Assembly: GCF_042646065.1 (NCBI RefSeq)
Contig: NZ_JBHRTA010000038.1
Span: 620,001 to 684,000 of the forward strand
Source: Parapedobacter deserti
Lineage (GTDB): Bacteria; Bacteroidota; Bacteroidia; Sphingobacteriales; Sphingobacteriaceae
Length of the DNA stretch: 64,000 nt
Direction of reading: 5' to 3'
The notes below the pieces were generated by a model, which was not told the DNA's origin, ran no database searches, and saw nothing but the letters and a program-made list of their open reading frames with translations. The position numbers and the translations under genes are program-made. Positions 43,453-51,637 of this stretch are shown here, piece by piece; the stretch's first letter is position 1, and the number at the start of each line of letters is the position of its first letter.

Positions 43453-43938
43453 ATGGAAAACCTAAAAATAACTGAGGAATGCCTCCGCGATTTGGTGGCA
43501 TTCCATGCCGAGCGCATCAAAGGATATGAAACCATGTTAGCTAGCCTTACCCCCGACGAAGGGCACTTGGTCGCATTGTTTGAAGCGTTCATAAAACAGA
43601 GTGCGCAAATGAAGGGGGAATTGCTGCAGTCTGGCGTGCAGTGGGGGTTGATGGAAGATGAAGTGCCGCTTGATGGCCAGTTTGGTTTGGCTTGGTCAGT
43701 GGTAAAAACGGTGTTTTCCAGCAGGATGCCCAGCTATTCGCTCGCTAAATGCAAATCAGGCGAAAATGCGCTGCTTATTGCCTACCACTGCGTTGAGGGT
43801 ACGGATGGGCTGTATCCACCCATGCGATCGCTGGTCAACAAACAGAAACGGGAGGTCATCGCGGCCCGTGAGTGGATTACCCATTTCGAAGGGCTTGGTA
43901 GTCCATCCGTGCAGCAGGAATTGGCCGCAGTTTCTTAG
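43453..43938 (+). CDS. DUF2383-type four-helix protein (copy 2)
   Basis: A 161-residue paralogue of the preceding gene, 41 bp downstream. It keeps the helix order: ECLRDLVAFHAERIKGYETM, then LFEAFIKQSAQMKGELLQSG, then YSLAKCKSGENALLIAYHCV and a final helix with REVIAAREWITHFEGL. It is more diverged, with an extra segment (MEDEVPLDGQFGLAWSVVKT). Same probable role as copy 1. Confidence 0.75.
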   Translation: MENLKITEECLRDLVAFHAERIKGYETMLASLTPDEGHLVALFEAFIKQSAQMKGELLQSGVQWGLMEDEVPLDGQFGLAWSVVKTVFSSRMPSYSLAKCKSGENALLIAYHCVEGTDGLYPPMRSLVNKQKREVIAAREWITHFEGLGSPSVQQELAAVS

Positions 43939-43961
43939 ACAGATCATTAAATCCTGGTAAT

Positions 43962-44339
43962 ATGGATCGTTTAAACGTTACGTTGGAAGTCCTCAACGAC
44001 CTGATCGAGGTAAACGGGCAACGAATTTGGAGCTACGAAGCCGTGCGAGGACGGTCTGCTGGTCAGGCCGACGATGAGCTGAGCAGGATGTTAGAGCAGA
44101 TCATCATTCAGGGACAGCGACTGCAAGAGGAGCTTGAGGTAGAATACGTAGCGCTAAACAACGATCTTCCGACACGGGGCAATCCCAAGGGAGTCATCCT
44201 CCGGGCTTGGGATATTGTCCGGTCCACTTTTGACAAGAAGGGCAAAGGACCCATGTCGATCAGCGAATATTTTGATACCGGCGAGCGCGCAATGCTCAAG
44301 GCTTACCGGTATGCAGAGAAGCGGTCTCGTATTCGGTAA
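43962..44339 (+). CDS. DUF2383-type protein (copy 3, lacking last helix)
   Basis: A 125-residue paralogue 23 bp after copy 2. Helices 1-3 align (VTLEVLNDLIEVNGQRIWSY, LEQIIIQGQRLQEELEVEYV, ISEYFDTGERAMLKAYRYAE), but the frame ends at TAA right after the third helix, so the last helix of the family is missing. It may be a natural short form or a decayed copy; there is no sign of a downstream frame continuing the homology. Confidence 0.65.
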   Translation: MDRLNVTLEVLNDLIEVNGQRIWSYEAVRGRSAGQADDELSRMLEQIIIQGQRLQEELEVEYVALNNDLPTRGNPKGVILRAWDIVRSTFDKKGKGPMSISEYFDTGERAMLKAYRYAEKRSRIR

Positions 44340-44511
44340 TCCACTGCCTTAATTGCTCGGCAACGACGCGAGCTGACCGCATTTTACCAGCAGTGTGAAC
44401 GAGTTTTCCATCAGCCTGCAGCTATATAACCGGTTGTTACCATTGTTCCGCCCACGCTCAGCTAGCCCTAACAGGTAAGATAGCTGGCTTTAAAATGCAA
44501 TATTTCAATTG

Positions 44512-44541
44512 TTGGATTTTTGTAAAACAATTGTAATTTTG
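44512..44541 (+). promoter_or_regulatory. Candidate promoter for the PAS/GAF histidine kinase
   Basis: TTG at 44512-44514, a 19 bp spacer, and TAATTTTG at 44534-44541 fit the Bacteroidota promoter form. It lies about 70 bp upstream of the kinase ATG, in a 270 bp gene-free gap that holds no other feature I can name. Confidence 0.5.
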
Positions 44542-44609
44542 TTTATCAAGGCAGCAACGCTGGAGGATTGGGTGTCGTGGTTATCGGCAATAACAAACTG
44601 CCTGTCTAA

Positions 44610-46601
44610 ATGATGAATGGATTACACGCCGAGGTTGACAACCGTGTTTTGAGGGAATTGTTTCTAGCTTCTCCCGTGGCGAGCTACGTCTGTAACAGAG
44701 AAGGGTATCTCATCGCCTTCAACGATGCAGCGGTGACCCTGTGGGGGCGGCGGCCCGAACTGGAAAAGGACAGGTGGTCCGGAGCGCACGCCGTCTATTA
44801 CGCAGATGAGCGGCCGATGCTGCTGGAGCAGTCGCCCATGGCCATGGTCTTGAACGGGGAGGAGAAAAGCCGGGAGGAGCTGATCATAGAGCGACCGGAT
44901 AGGACCCGGCGCCACGTCTTGGTTTTCCCAAAAGTCATACGCACCGCCGATGGACAGGTGGCAGGAGCGCATAATACGCTGGTAGATGTGACCGATTATA
45001 AACAGTACGAGGAGAAACAGGCTATCCTTTCCGAAATCGTGCAATCATCGGACGATGCCATCGTCAGCAAGACGCTCGACGGCATTATTACCAGTTGGAA
45101 CGCCGGAGCGGAGCGTATTTTCGGTTACAGCGAGAGCGAAATCATTGGCAAGCCCATCACCACGCTGATTCCACTCTACCTGAGGAGTGAAGAGGAGATT
45201 ATCATTCAGGAAATCAAGGAAGGCAGGAAAGTAGATCACTACCAGACCATCCGCGTTGCCAAGTCGGGCAAGGAAATTCCGGTATCCCTTACGATATCAC
45301 CTGTTCGCAACAAGCAGGGCCAGATTATCGGTGCGTCGAAGGTGGGTCGCGACATTTCAGATCGGATCCAGCGCGAGCAAGCTATTCAATTCCATGCACA
45401 GAAGTTAGAAACCTTGCATGCTATCGGTAAAGTGATTTCTGAGAAGATGGACATCCCGTCCATTATCCAGACCGTTATCGATTCGACCACCCACCTCGTA
45501 GCGGCTGATGTCGGTTTTTGTTTCTACCGCATGTCTGATGATCAGGGGCAGTCAGGACTGTCCGTGGCCGTGGCTGCGGAAAATAAAGACGCGTATCCCA
45601 ACGTCCACCTGGAAGAGGGCGTGATCCATGCGATTTTTCTGCGTGAAAATATCTTGCGGTTCAGGGATGTTTGCAGAATTTCCTATCTGCTTTCTCTATT
45701 CAAAGCTAAGGAAGGTTATGCTGCGCCCCAGATTAAACATTGCTTGGCAATACCTATCCGTTCCGGCGACGGCCTGTTGATCGGGGCCATGTTTCTCGGC
45801 TACGATCAGTCTGACGTATTTGACACGGCAGATGAGGATGTCATGCGGGATATAGCCTCTTTAGTAGCCGTGACGCTCGACAACGCCCGGTTATTTGAGG
45901 AGGTCAACGCGCTGAACCTCAAAAAGAACGAATTCATCGCTTTGGCTAGCCACGAGCTTAAGACACCGCTGACCACGGTCAAAGGGTATCTTCAAATACT
46001 GGAACGGTCGGAAATCGACCAGGTAGGGCGCCGGTTTCTGACCAAAGCCCTTAAGCAGTTAGAGCGGATCAATGCGCTGATCGCAGAGCTGCTCGACATT
46101 TCAAAAATTGAGGCCGGCAAATTAAGTTTTCATTTTGAAACGTTTGACATGAGCGAGATGGTGCTCGATGTCGTCGAGACGTTCCATTTCAGCAGTCAAA
46201 CACATACTATTTTCGTCAATAATACCCGCGGCGACTATCGCGTGGAGGCGGACAGGCAACGAATCGAACAGGTGGTGATCAATTTGCTCACCAACGCAAT
46301 AAAGTATTCTCCCAACGCCAACAGTGTGTATGTAACCCTTGAATGTTCAGCCAATGAGGTAAGCGTACAGGTGAAGGACGAGGGAATGGGTATGAGCCGC
46401 GACCAGCAGGAGAAAGTGTTTACCCGGTTTTACCAAGTGGAGGGGACGTCGAAAATGACCGGCTTGGGACTGGGACTGTATCTTAGTAAAGAAATTATCG
46501 AGCGGCATGGGGGGCATATTGGCGTAAACAGCCAAATTAGCAAAGGGTCTACCTTCTATTTTTCAATTCCAAGGAAACAGGAGAAGCAATCCAGCTTGTA
46601 A
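44610..46601 (+). CDS. PAS-PAS-GAF sensor histidine kinase
   Basis: A 663-residue soluble sensor kinase. Two PAS domains (about residues 10-125 and 140-255, the second with SWNAGAERIFGYSESEIIGK) are followed by a GAF domain (about 270-430), a HisKA domain with the phospho-acceptor His448 in ASHELKTPLTTVKGY, and a HATPase_c domain with N box VVINLLTNAIKYSPNA, G1 DEGMGMSRDQQEKVF and G2 TGLGLGLYLSKEII. No transmembrane helix, so it likely senses a cytoplasmic or redox signal. The ATG is preceded by a candidate promoter; a response regulator follows 31 bp downstream. Confidence 0.92.
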   Translation: MMNGLHAEVDNRVLRELFLASPVASYVCNREGYLIAFNDAAVTLWGRRPELEKDRWSGAHAVYYADERPMLLEQSPMAMVLNGEEKSREELIIERPDRTRRHVLVFPKVIRTADGQVAGAHNTLVDVTDYKQYEEKQAILSEIVQSSDDAIVSKTLDGIITSWNAGAERIFGYSESEIIGKPITTLIPLYLRSEEEIIIQEIKEGRKVDHYQTIRVAKSGKEIPVSLTISPVRNKQGQIIGASKVGRDISDRIQREQAIQFHAQKLETLHAIGKVISEKMDIPSIIQTVIDSTTHLVAADVGFCFYRMSDDQGQSGLSVAVAAENKDAYPNVHLEEGVIHAIFLRENILRFRDVCRISYLLSLFKAKEGYAAPQIKHCLAIPIRSGDGLLIGAMFLGYDQSDVFDTADEDVMRDIASLVAVTLDNARLFEEVNALNLKKNEFIALASHELKTPLTTVKGYLQILERSEIDQVGRRFLTKALKQLERINALIAELLDISKIEAGKLSFHFETFDMSEMVLDVVETFHFSSQTHTIFVNNTRGDYRVEADRQRIEQVVINLLTNAIKYSPNANSVYVTLECSANEVSVQVKDEGMGMSRDQQEKVFTRFYQVEGTSKMTGLGLGLYLSKEIIERHGGHIGVNSQISKGSTFYFSIPRKQEKQSSL

Positions 46602-46632
46602 TTGCTAGCTGATTTTTTTAAACTTGCAAGGC

Positions 46633-46992
46633 ATGAAAAAAGCGATCCATGTCTTAGAGGATGATGTTGACATCAGCGAGCTCATCACGTTTCTGTTGGT
46701 AGAGCAAGGATATGACGTGTCCGTGTTTAGCAATATCGCTTCGCTTGCTCGCCAAAGGGCCGAGCAGTTGCCGGCACTGTTGGTAATCGATGTCATGCTA
46801 CCGGATGGCAATGGCTTAGATATCTGTGAAACTTGGAAGTCGGATCCGGCCACACGCCACGTACCTATCCTGCTGATGTCCGCCTATGAGGACTACAAAC
46901 ACGACGCACGCGCCAAATGCGCCGAGGGGTTCATCAGCAAACCGTTTGATATTAAAGCGTTTTTAAACGAAGTAAAGCAGCAGATAGATTAA
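46633..46992 (+). CDS. Single-domain response regulator paired with the kinase
   Basis: A 119-residue receiver domain with no output domain. Asp10/Asp11, phospho-acceptor Asp53 (VIDVMLPDGNGL), Ser83 and Lys103 (ISKPFDI) are canonical. The start is the ATG at 46633; a TTG nine bases earlier is the next in frame. It is the likely partner of the upstream kinase and may pass the phosphate on or control another protein by contact. Confidence 0.9.
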   Translation: MKKAIHVLEDDVDISELITFLLVEQGYDVSVFSNIASLARQRAEQLPALLVIDVMLPDGNGLDICETWKSDPATRHVPILLMSAYEDYKHDARAKCAEGFISKPFDIKAFLNEVKQQID

Positions 46993-47056
46993 AAGAAAGC
47001 CCCGCTTTGCGTGCAGTGTCTATGTGTGGTTGTAAGAGAGAGACGCAAAGGGGGCT
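46991..47056 (-). terminator. Long hairpin terminator for the ferritin-like gene
   Basis: AGCCCCGCTTTGCGT (46998-47012) pairs with ACGCAAAGGGGGCT (47043-47056) with one bulge, forming a stem of about 14 bp with a 30 nt loop. On the minus strand the stem is followed by TTTCTTTT, as in an intrinsic terminator for the gene ending at 47082. It may also stop the convergent response-regulator transcript. Confidence 0.65.
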
Positions 47057-47081
47057 AGAAACAAGGTAGTTACAAAGCGGT

Positions 47082-47597
47082 TCACTGCGCCACGTTGGCT
47101 TCCTCCATGGCGATTTCTGTCAATTTCGCGTCCGTATCTTTTTCTTCTTCCAGTGTTTGGTTCAGCAGTTCCGCTGCCTCTTTGTGTTCCATCAAATTGG
47201 CATACGTGACTAGGCAACCATAGCTGGCAATTTCATAGTGTTCTACCTTTTGTGCTGCGGAAATAAGCGCAGCATCAAGCACCTCGGCGTCTTCGAAATT
47301 TTCCATGATATCTTCAGCCTCCGCCAAAAGAGCTTCCATTGCTTTACATTTTTTTGCCCTTGCTGATAGATCGACTGATGCGAATACCTGTTTCAAGCGT
47401 TCGATGTGCTGCTCGGTTTGAACGTAATGTTCTTCAAACGCGGTCCGCAAGCCTTCGCGACTCGCCTTTGAAGCCATTTTCTTAAGTCCTTTCAGCAACA
47501 GCTTTTCGGCGCTCAATACGTCTCGTAGTTCGTCGACAAACAACTCGTGTAAATGCGCATTCGGCATGTTCTGTTTGTTTTTGCTTGTATTTGCCAT
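47082..47597 (-). CDS. YciE/YciF ferritin-like protein (DUF892)
   Basis: A 171-residue ferritin-like four-helix protein of the YciE/YciF (DUF892) family. It opens with LHELFVDELRDVLSAEKLLL, continues with GLRTAFEEHYVQTEQHIERL and ends with YEIASYGCLVTYANLMEHKE and LNQTLEEEKDTDAKLTEIAM, containing the Glu and His residues of a di-metal site. These proteins are induced by osmotic and general stress. The gene is convergent with the response regulator and followed by a good hairpin terminator. Confidence 0.9.
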   Translation of the reverse strand: MANTSKNKQNMPNAHLHELFVDELRDVLSAEKLLLKGLKKMASKASREGLRTAFEEHYVQTEQHIERLKQVFASVDLSARAKKCKAMEALLAEAEDIMENFEDAEVLDAALISAAQKVEHYEIASYGCLVTYANLMEHKEAAELLNQTLEEEKDTDAKLTEIAMEEANVAQ

Positions 47598-47859
47598 GAT
47601 TGTTATTTTTTGGTTCCTGTTAGTTCATGCACTTTTTATGCCGGGCTTCCATTAGGACGAAAAATGCCATTATCTGCTTCAGGTGGAAAGATTGAACAGC
47701 GACAAGTGTCCTGTTTATTGGCATCATTGTCTGCTTAAGCCAACTGCGCTTCTGTTTTCTGATCAATTCGTCCTTTCTTAACTATCCTCATTATACCAAA
47801 ACGCTGGTTTCATAGCATTGGCAGTATATTTTGACAAAAACAATTGTTTAACACGCATA

Positions 47860-48591
47860 ATGGAAAAAGAGATTGCTACCCTCGAAGATTACATTCGCTA
47901 TCTACAAGCCCTGAAGCAGGAACACATGCCCAAAGGTAGGGTAGGTGACTTTTTGTATCGCGGTCAGGCAGGAGATATCCCGCTACTCCCCAAAATCCTG
48001 AGGCTGACGCCACGAGACGGTGACCTGTTGCTTGCCGAACGCGAATTGTTGAATGAATTTAAACGTGCCAATCCACTGCTTATCGATCCTTACCAGGTAA
48101 AAAATGATTGGGATTTCCTCACCTTAGGACAGCACTACGGGCTTCCAACCCGGTTTCTCGATTGGACCCACAATGCGCTGGCCGCTTTATGGTTTGCTGC
48201 GAGCTCTGCCACTGACAGTGTGGTGGCTGACGCGGGCGGTCCGGTCATCGTGTGGGTGTTTATGGCAGACTCCAGTGATTTTCTTGCGGATGAGTGCACC
48301 GGCCATCCGTTCGATTTGGAAGAAAGTAAGTTATTTCGACCGCGTATTATTAAACAGCGGATAAATAATCAATCCGGCGTTTTTTCAGTACATTCAACTG
48401 CCGCACTCATAAATCGGCAGCAATTCGACGACTTGGGTGACTATCGGTCAAAACTCGTAAAAATAAAAATTCCCAAAGCAGACGCGTGCGGTATTTTGGA
48501 TGACCTCCATAGCTTAGGCGTAGATGCCTTCAGCATATTTCCCGAGCTGGAAGGGCTGTGCGCTTACCTACAATGGAAGTTCTTTCGGTAG
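47860..48591 (+). CDS. FRG-domain protein
   Basis: A 243-residue single-domain protein of the FRG family. The name-giving motif is in FLYRGQAGDIPLLPKILR; further blocks are LLNEFKRANPLLI, the conserved GQHYGLPTRFLDWTHNALAA, and a C-terminal ILDDLHSLGVDAFSIFPELE. The domain occurs in phage- and plasmid-linked proteins and its activity is not established to my knowledge. Here it stands alone among stress genes, with no toxin-antitoxin partner evident. The ATG at 47860 is preferred over a TTG at 47818. Confidence 0.8.
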   Translation: MEKEIATLEDYIRYLQALKQEHMPKGRVGDFLYRGQAGDIPLLPKILRLTPRDGDLLLAERELLNEFKRANPLLIDPYQVKNDWDFLTLGQHYGLPTRFLDWTHNALAALWFAASSATDSVVADAGGPVIVWVFMADSSDFLADECTGHPFDLEESKLFRPRIIKQRINNQSGVFSVHSTAALINRQQFDDLGDYRSKLVKIKIPKADACGILDDLHSLGVDAFSIFPELEGLCAYLQWKFFR

Positions 48592-49317
48592 TCAGGGTAT
48601 CAGTGCCGACAGCCGCTTCGCGTTGTCCGCGGCATAAGCATGCTGGTCGTTGTCGAAGTAAATGAACACATCCAACCCGGCATTGCGCCACGACTGGCAA
48701 TGTGACGCCCATGTTGTTAGGGTTTCATCTGGATAGGAACCCTGATACTTGTCGCCTGGTCCATGCAAGCGAACGTACGTGAAGCTCGCAGTGGCTTCAA
48801 CGGGGGAGAGATGGCCGGCCAACTCATAGATGCAGAAGGCGCAATCATGCCGGCGCAGTATGTCATAAACGGTATCGTTGTACCAGCTTGGATCCCGAAA
48901 TTCAAATACGTAGCGATGACCCGCCGGAAGGGAGCCGGCGAAATCGCTCAGTACCGCTGGATTTGACTTCCACTTGGGTGGCAGCTGAAATAAGATTGGT
49001 CCCAATTTCTGTTGTAGAAGGCTCGCTCGCTGGACAAATTCCGCAGTATAATCGGTCACCGAGCTGAGCTTCCTGAAATGGGTAATTCGCCTATGAGCTT
49101 TTACCGAAAAAAGGAAAGTATCAGGCGTTGCTTCCCTCCATTGTCGGAACGTGTTTTCGGCGGGCAGTCGATAAAACGAATTATTAAGTTCTACCGTATC
49201 GAACTGCTTTGCGTAGAAAGTCAGCTGATCGGCATTCTTCATACCTTCGGGATAGAATACTCCCTTCCAGTGCTGATAATGCCAACCGGATGTACCGATA
49301 TGTACTCTGCCAGCCAC
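48592..49317 (-). CDS. DUF72-domain protein (YecE-like)
   Basis: A 241-residue TIM-barrel protein of the DUF72/YecE family. It starts with VHIGTSGWHYQHWKGVFYP, has the NNSFYRLPAENTFRQWREA segment, KAHRRITHFRKL and GPILFQLPPKWK, and ends with a YFDNDQHAYAADNAKRL block. The start is a GTG at 49317; no ATG lies near the conserved beginning. The function is unproven. Its stop codon directly abuts that of the convergent FRG gene. Confidence 0.88.
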   Translation of the reverse strand: MAGRVHIGTSGWHYQHWKGVFYPEGMKNADQLTFYAKQFDTVELNNSFYRLPAENTFRQWREATPDTFLFSVKAHRRITHFRKLSSVTDYTAEFVQRASLLQQKLGPILFQLPPKWKSNPAVLSDFAGSLPAGHRYVFEFRDPSWYNDTVYDILRRHDCAFCIYELAGHLSPVEATASFTYVRLHGPGDKYQGSYPDETLTTWASHCQSWRNAGLDVFIYFDNDQHAYAADNAKRLSALIP

Positions 49318-49331
49318 CGTCCGTCGACGAA

Positions 49332-49574
49332 TTACCCTGCATTAGCCGCTATGACTTCGCCGATGCGCTGTACCGTATGCTCGGGCAAATCGCCCCACAC
49401 TTGTGTCCATTCACCTGAGGTCTCCAGCCGCAGCTGGCTGATCGATGTGCCGTCCAGGTAACAATGGTATATAGGCACGCCGTCGGTGGTTTGTTCAGGC
49501 TTGACAGTCAATGACCTGCCCATAAACTGGCCATCGAGATTTACTTCGAAGATTTCGTCCGATTTTTCCATCAT
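49332..49574 (-). CDS. Small uncharacterised protein
   Basis: An 80-residue protein with alternating hydrophobic residues that suggest a small beta fold (IFEVNLDGQFMGRSLTVKPE, IYHCYLDGTSISQLRLETSG) and a C-terminal helix (HTVQRIGEVIAA). Two adjacent ATGs offer starts. It lies 14 bp upstream of the DUF72 gene and 11 bp downstream of the LuxR-type regulator on the same strand, so the three are probably cotranscribed. No family recognised. Confidence 0.6.
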   Translation of the reverse strand: MMEKSDEIFEVNLDGQFMGRSLTVKPEQTTDGVPIYHCYLDGTSISQLRLETSGEWTQVWGDLPEHTVQRIGEVIAANAG

Positions 49575-49585
49575 GTCGATATCGA

Positions 49586-50233
49586 TTAGTTTAATACACC
49601 TTGCTGGAGTGCGATGCGGATTACCGTGCCGATATCTGATGCACCCGTTTTTTGTAGCAAACTTTCCCGGTATTTCAAAATGGTACGCTTATTGGTAAAC
49701 AATTGGTAGGCGATTTCCTGATTAGAATAGCCTTCCAAAATAAGCTTCAGGATCTGTTCTTCCCTTGGCGAAAATTCTACTGTCTGCCCTTTCTTGCCAA
49801 AATCGGTTTCCGCAATGGATTCCAGTACTTTCAAATACAATGCTGTGCAGATGTACGTGTTGCCCGCAAGGATATGCTTGATCGCAAAGACCAGTTCGTC
49901 CTTGTTGGCTTCATTTACAATGTATCCGTCTGCTCCCGATTTCATTAGGCTCAAAATGTCTTCATCGTATTCTATTCCCGACAAGACCAGCACCTTAATC
50001 TGCGGCACCATTTTTTTTAACGTAGAAAGGTACGTTTGGTCGTCCGTTAGAAAAACATGATCTACAACTAATAGGTTGGTCGCCGGCCTCGCTGAAAGCG
50101 CCGGTATAATATCCTCCCGTCTGGAAACAATTTCCGCAAAAGCAAAATCAGGCTCTTGGTCCAAAAGCGCAATGATGCCGTCGCGGGCAAGTGTTTGAGG
50201 CGAAGCCCAAATAATTTTTGCTGAGTTTTCCAT
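49586..50233 (-). CDS. LuxR/NarL-type response regulator with degenerate receiver
   Basis: A 215-residue regulator with a receiver domain (about 1-120) and a LuxR-type helix-turn-helix (about 150-215, FSPREEQILKLILEGYSNQE, then NKRTILKYRESLLQKTGAS). Phospho-acceptor Asp58 is present, but the acidic pair near the N-terminus is replaced (IIWASPQT) and the conserved Lys is Asn107 (GYIVNEAN). Phosphorylation may therefore be weak or unneeded. No kinase is adjacent. It may control the two small downstream genes or more distant targets. Confidence 0.85.
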   Translation of the reverse strand: MENSAKIIWASPQTLARDGIIALLDQEPDFAFAEIVSRREDIIPALSARPATNLLVVDHVFLTDDQTYLSTLKKMVPQIKVLVLSGIEYDEDILSLMKSGADGYIVNEANKDELVFAIKHILAGNTYICTALYLKVLESIAETDFGKKGQTVEFSPREEQILKLILEGYSNQEIAYQLFTNKRTILKYRESLLQKTGASDIGTVIRIALQQGVLN

Positions 50234-50351
50234 ATGCTTACCCTCTATCTGTTTAATTTATAATCTCGTTTTAGAATCGTAGAAGTATACGTTTCAATGG
50301 TTGTAAAAGTTTTTGTTTTTTTAACATACTTTCCCTAAACCGACAAAAAGT

Positions 50352-50471
50352 ATGGTTTTTAGTACATTGGAGAATGCCACACTGGACTTTTTCGACATAA
50401 ACGAAAATGCGGATTGGACGTACTGCCATTTTCTTAATGGTTATGGTATTGATCTAACTTGCAATATATAA
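50352..50471 (+). CDS. Possible 39-aa protein
   Basis: An ATG at 50352 opens a 39-codon frame to TAA at 50471 in the gene-free spacer. Its composition is protein-like, with balanced acidic and aromatic residues and a C-terminal FLNGYGIDLTCN. No ribosome-binding site is obvious and chance frames of this length are expected, so this is only a candidate. Confidence 0.2.
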   Translation: MVFSTLENATLDFFDINENADWTYCHFLNGYGIDLTCNI

Positions 50472-50586
50472 GTGTCTTAGCTGATCCTTCCACACTGCCG
50501 GTGCATATTAGCATGGCATTCCGACGCTGTGGTATAGCGCTTGAACCTCGATACTATACGGTTTACTGAACGCTACAACGCTCGCA

Positions 50587-50601
50587 ATGCCATTGTGGCA
50601 T
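50587..50601 (+). promoter_or_regulatory. Inverted repeat in a putative structured leader
   Basis: ATGCCA-TTG-TGGCAT is a perfect 6 bp inverted repeat 44 bp upstream of the glycosyltransferase ATG. AATGCCAT at 50586-50593 is also the exact inverse of ATGGCATT at 50513-50520, so two alternative pairings are possible. This could be a structured mRNA leader or an operator; no family is recognised. Confidence 0.35.
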
Positions 50602-50645
50602 AGCAAGGTAGCTCGTATAAGTGCTTCTCGCAAATAATTTGATAG

Positions 50646-51626
50646 ATGATGCATACTAACAAAAGGTTACGGATTTTTACATGGCACATCCACGGCAGCT
50701 ACCTGTTTTACCTATCCCAGGGAAACTACGAGCTGTATATCCCGGTCAATGACGAGCGTACGGAAGGGTACTACGGAAGAGGAGCCACTTTCCCGTTTGG
50801 GGATAACGTCCATGAAGTCAGTCTGGCCGACATTCGTAACCTTGAATTTGACGTTATTTTGTTCCAGACGTCCGGTAACTATGAGCGCGATCAATATGAA
50901 GTATTGTCAGAATACCAGCGGGCACTCCCCAAGATCTTTCTTCAGCATGATCCACCCTGGGGGCATCCTACAGACACCCGCCACGTGGCTTGCGGAGGTG
51001 ATGTCACGCTGGTCCACGTCACACATTTCAATAACTTGATGTGGGACAACGGCGATCTTCAGACACACGTTATCGAGCATGGTGTCGTCGATCGGGGCCC
51101 TACTTATACCGGCGAGATGGAACGTGGGCTGGTGGTGATTAACAATTTGCCCAAACGCGGGCGCATGCTGGGGTTTGACCTCTTTCTTGAGCTACGTAAA
51201 CGTATTCCGCTTGACCTCGTGGGAATGGGTGCAGAACCATATGGGTTGCCCGAGGTGTTGCATCCGCAATTGCCCGGGTTCGCTGGTAAGTACCGGTTTT
51301 TCTTTAATCCTATCCGGTATACCAGCATGGGGCTGGCTGTTTGTGAGGCCATGACCTATGGGATGCCTATCGTTGGTTTGGCTACCACTGAAATGGTGAT
51401 GCACGTCAAGAATGGGTACAACGGATTTCTTGGGCTAGAGTTGAACAGGTTGGAAGAGCATATGACTTTTCTGCTGGAAAACAAAGACGACGCCGCGGTC
51501 ATGGGTGCCAACGCACGCCGGTATGCAACGGACCGATTCAATATACAACGGTTTGTTGGCGAGTGGGAAGCTCTCTTCCGCCAAGTGGCCCAAGGTCAAA
51601 CGTCGGCAGTGCCGTACGGTAATTAA
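50646..51626 (+). CDS. Glycosyltransferase (GT4/GT1-like)
   Basis: A 326-residue glycosyltransferase of the GT-B fold. It starts with LRIFTWHIHGSYLFYLSQGN, a start I associate with glycosyltransferases of heptose clusters. The donor-binding C-terminal domain contains NPIRYTSMGLAVCEAMTYGM, then GLATTEMVMHVKNGYNGFLG, the EX7E-type motif region. It is the first gene of the plus-strand glycan operon, 11 bp ahead of the GT4-GmhA fusion gene. It probably adds a sugar to a core or surface glycan; the linkage is unknown. Confidence 0.8.
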   Translation: MMHTNKRLRIFTWHIHGSYLFYLSQGNYELYIPVNDERTEGYYGRGATFPFGDNVHEVSLADIRNLEFDVILFQTSGNYERDQYEVLSEYQRALPKIFLQHDPPWGHPTDTRHVACGGDVTLVHVTHFNNLMWDNGDLQTHVIEHGVVDRGPTYTGEMERGLVVINNLPKRGRMLGFDLFLELRKRIPLDLVGMGAEPYGLPEVLHPQLPGFAGKYRFFFNPIRYTSMGLAVCEAMTYGMPIVGLATTEMVMHVKNGYNGFLGLELNRLEEHMTFLLENKDDAAVMGANARRYATDRFNIQRFVGEWEALFRQVAQGQTSAVPYGN

Positions 51627-51637
51627 GCAAACATATC

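Larger units (their letters stand above)
50234..50645. other. 412 bp intergenic region upstream of the glycan cluster
   Basis: This spacer separates the divergent LuxR-type regulator and the first glycosyltransferase gene. Its left part is AT-rich. It contains a 39-codon open frame (50352-50471) and a right part full of inverted repeats (50500-50601) next to the glycosyltransferase start. No tRNA or known riboswitch is recognised. Confidence 0.4.

Noticed and set aside
44340..44609. Small RNA or extra gene in the 270 bp gap before the histidine kinase
   Set aside because: Only a promoter-like element and a weak 6 bp inverted repeat are seen; no coding frame or strong fold.
47860..49317. FRG and DUF72 genes as a toxin-antitoxin or defence pair
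   Set aside because: They are convergent, not co-directional, and DUF72 proteins are widespread housekeeping or stress proteins; nothing else nearby suggests defence.
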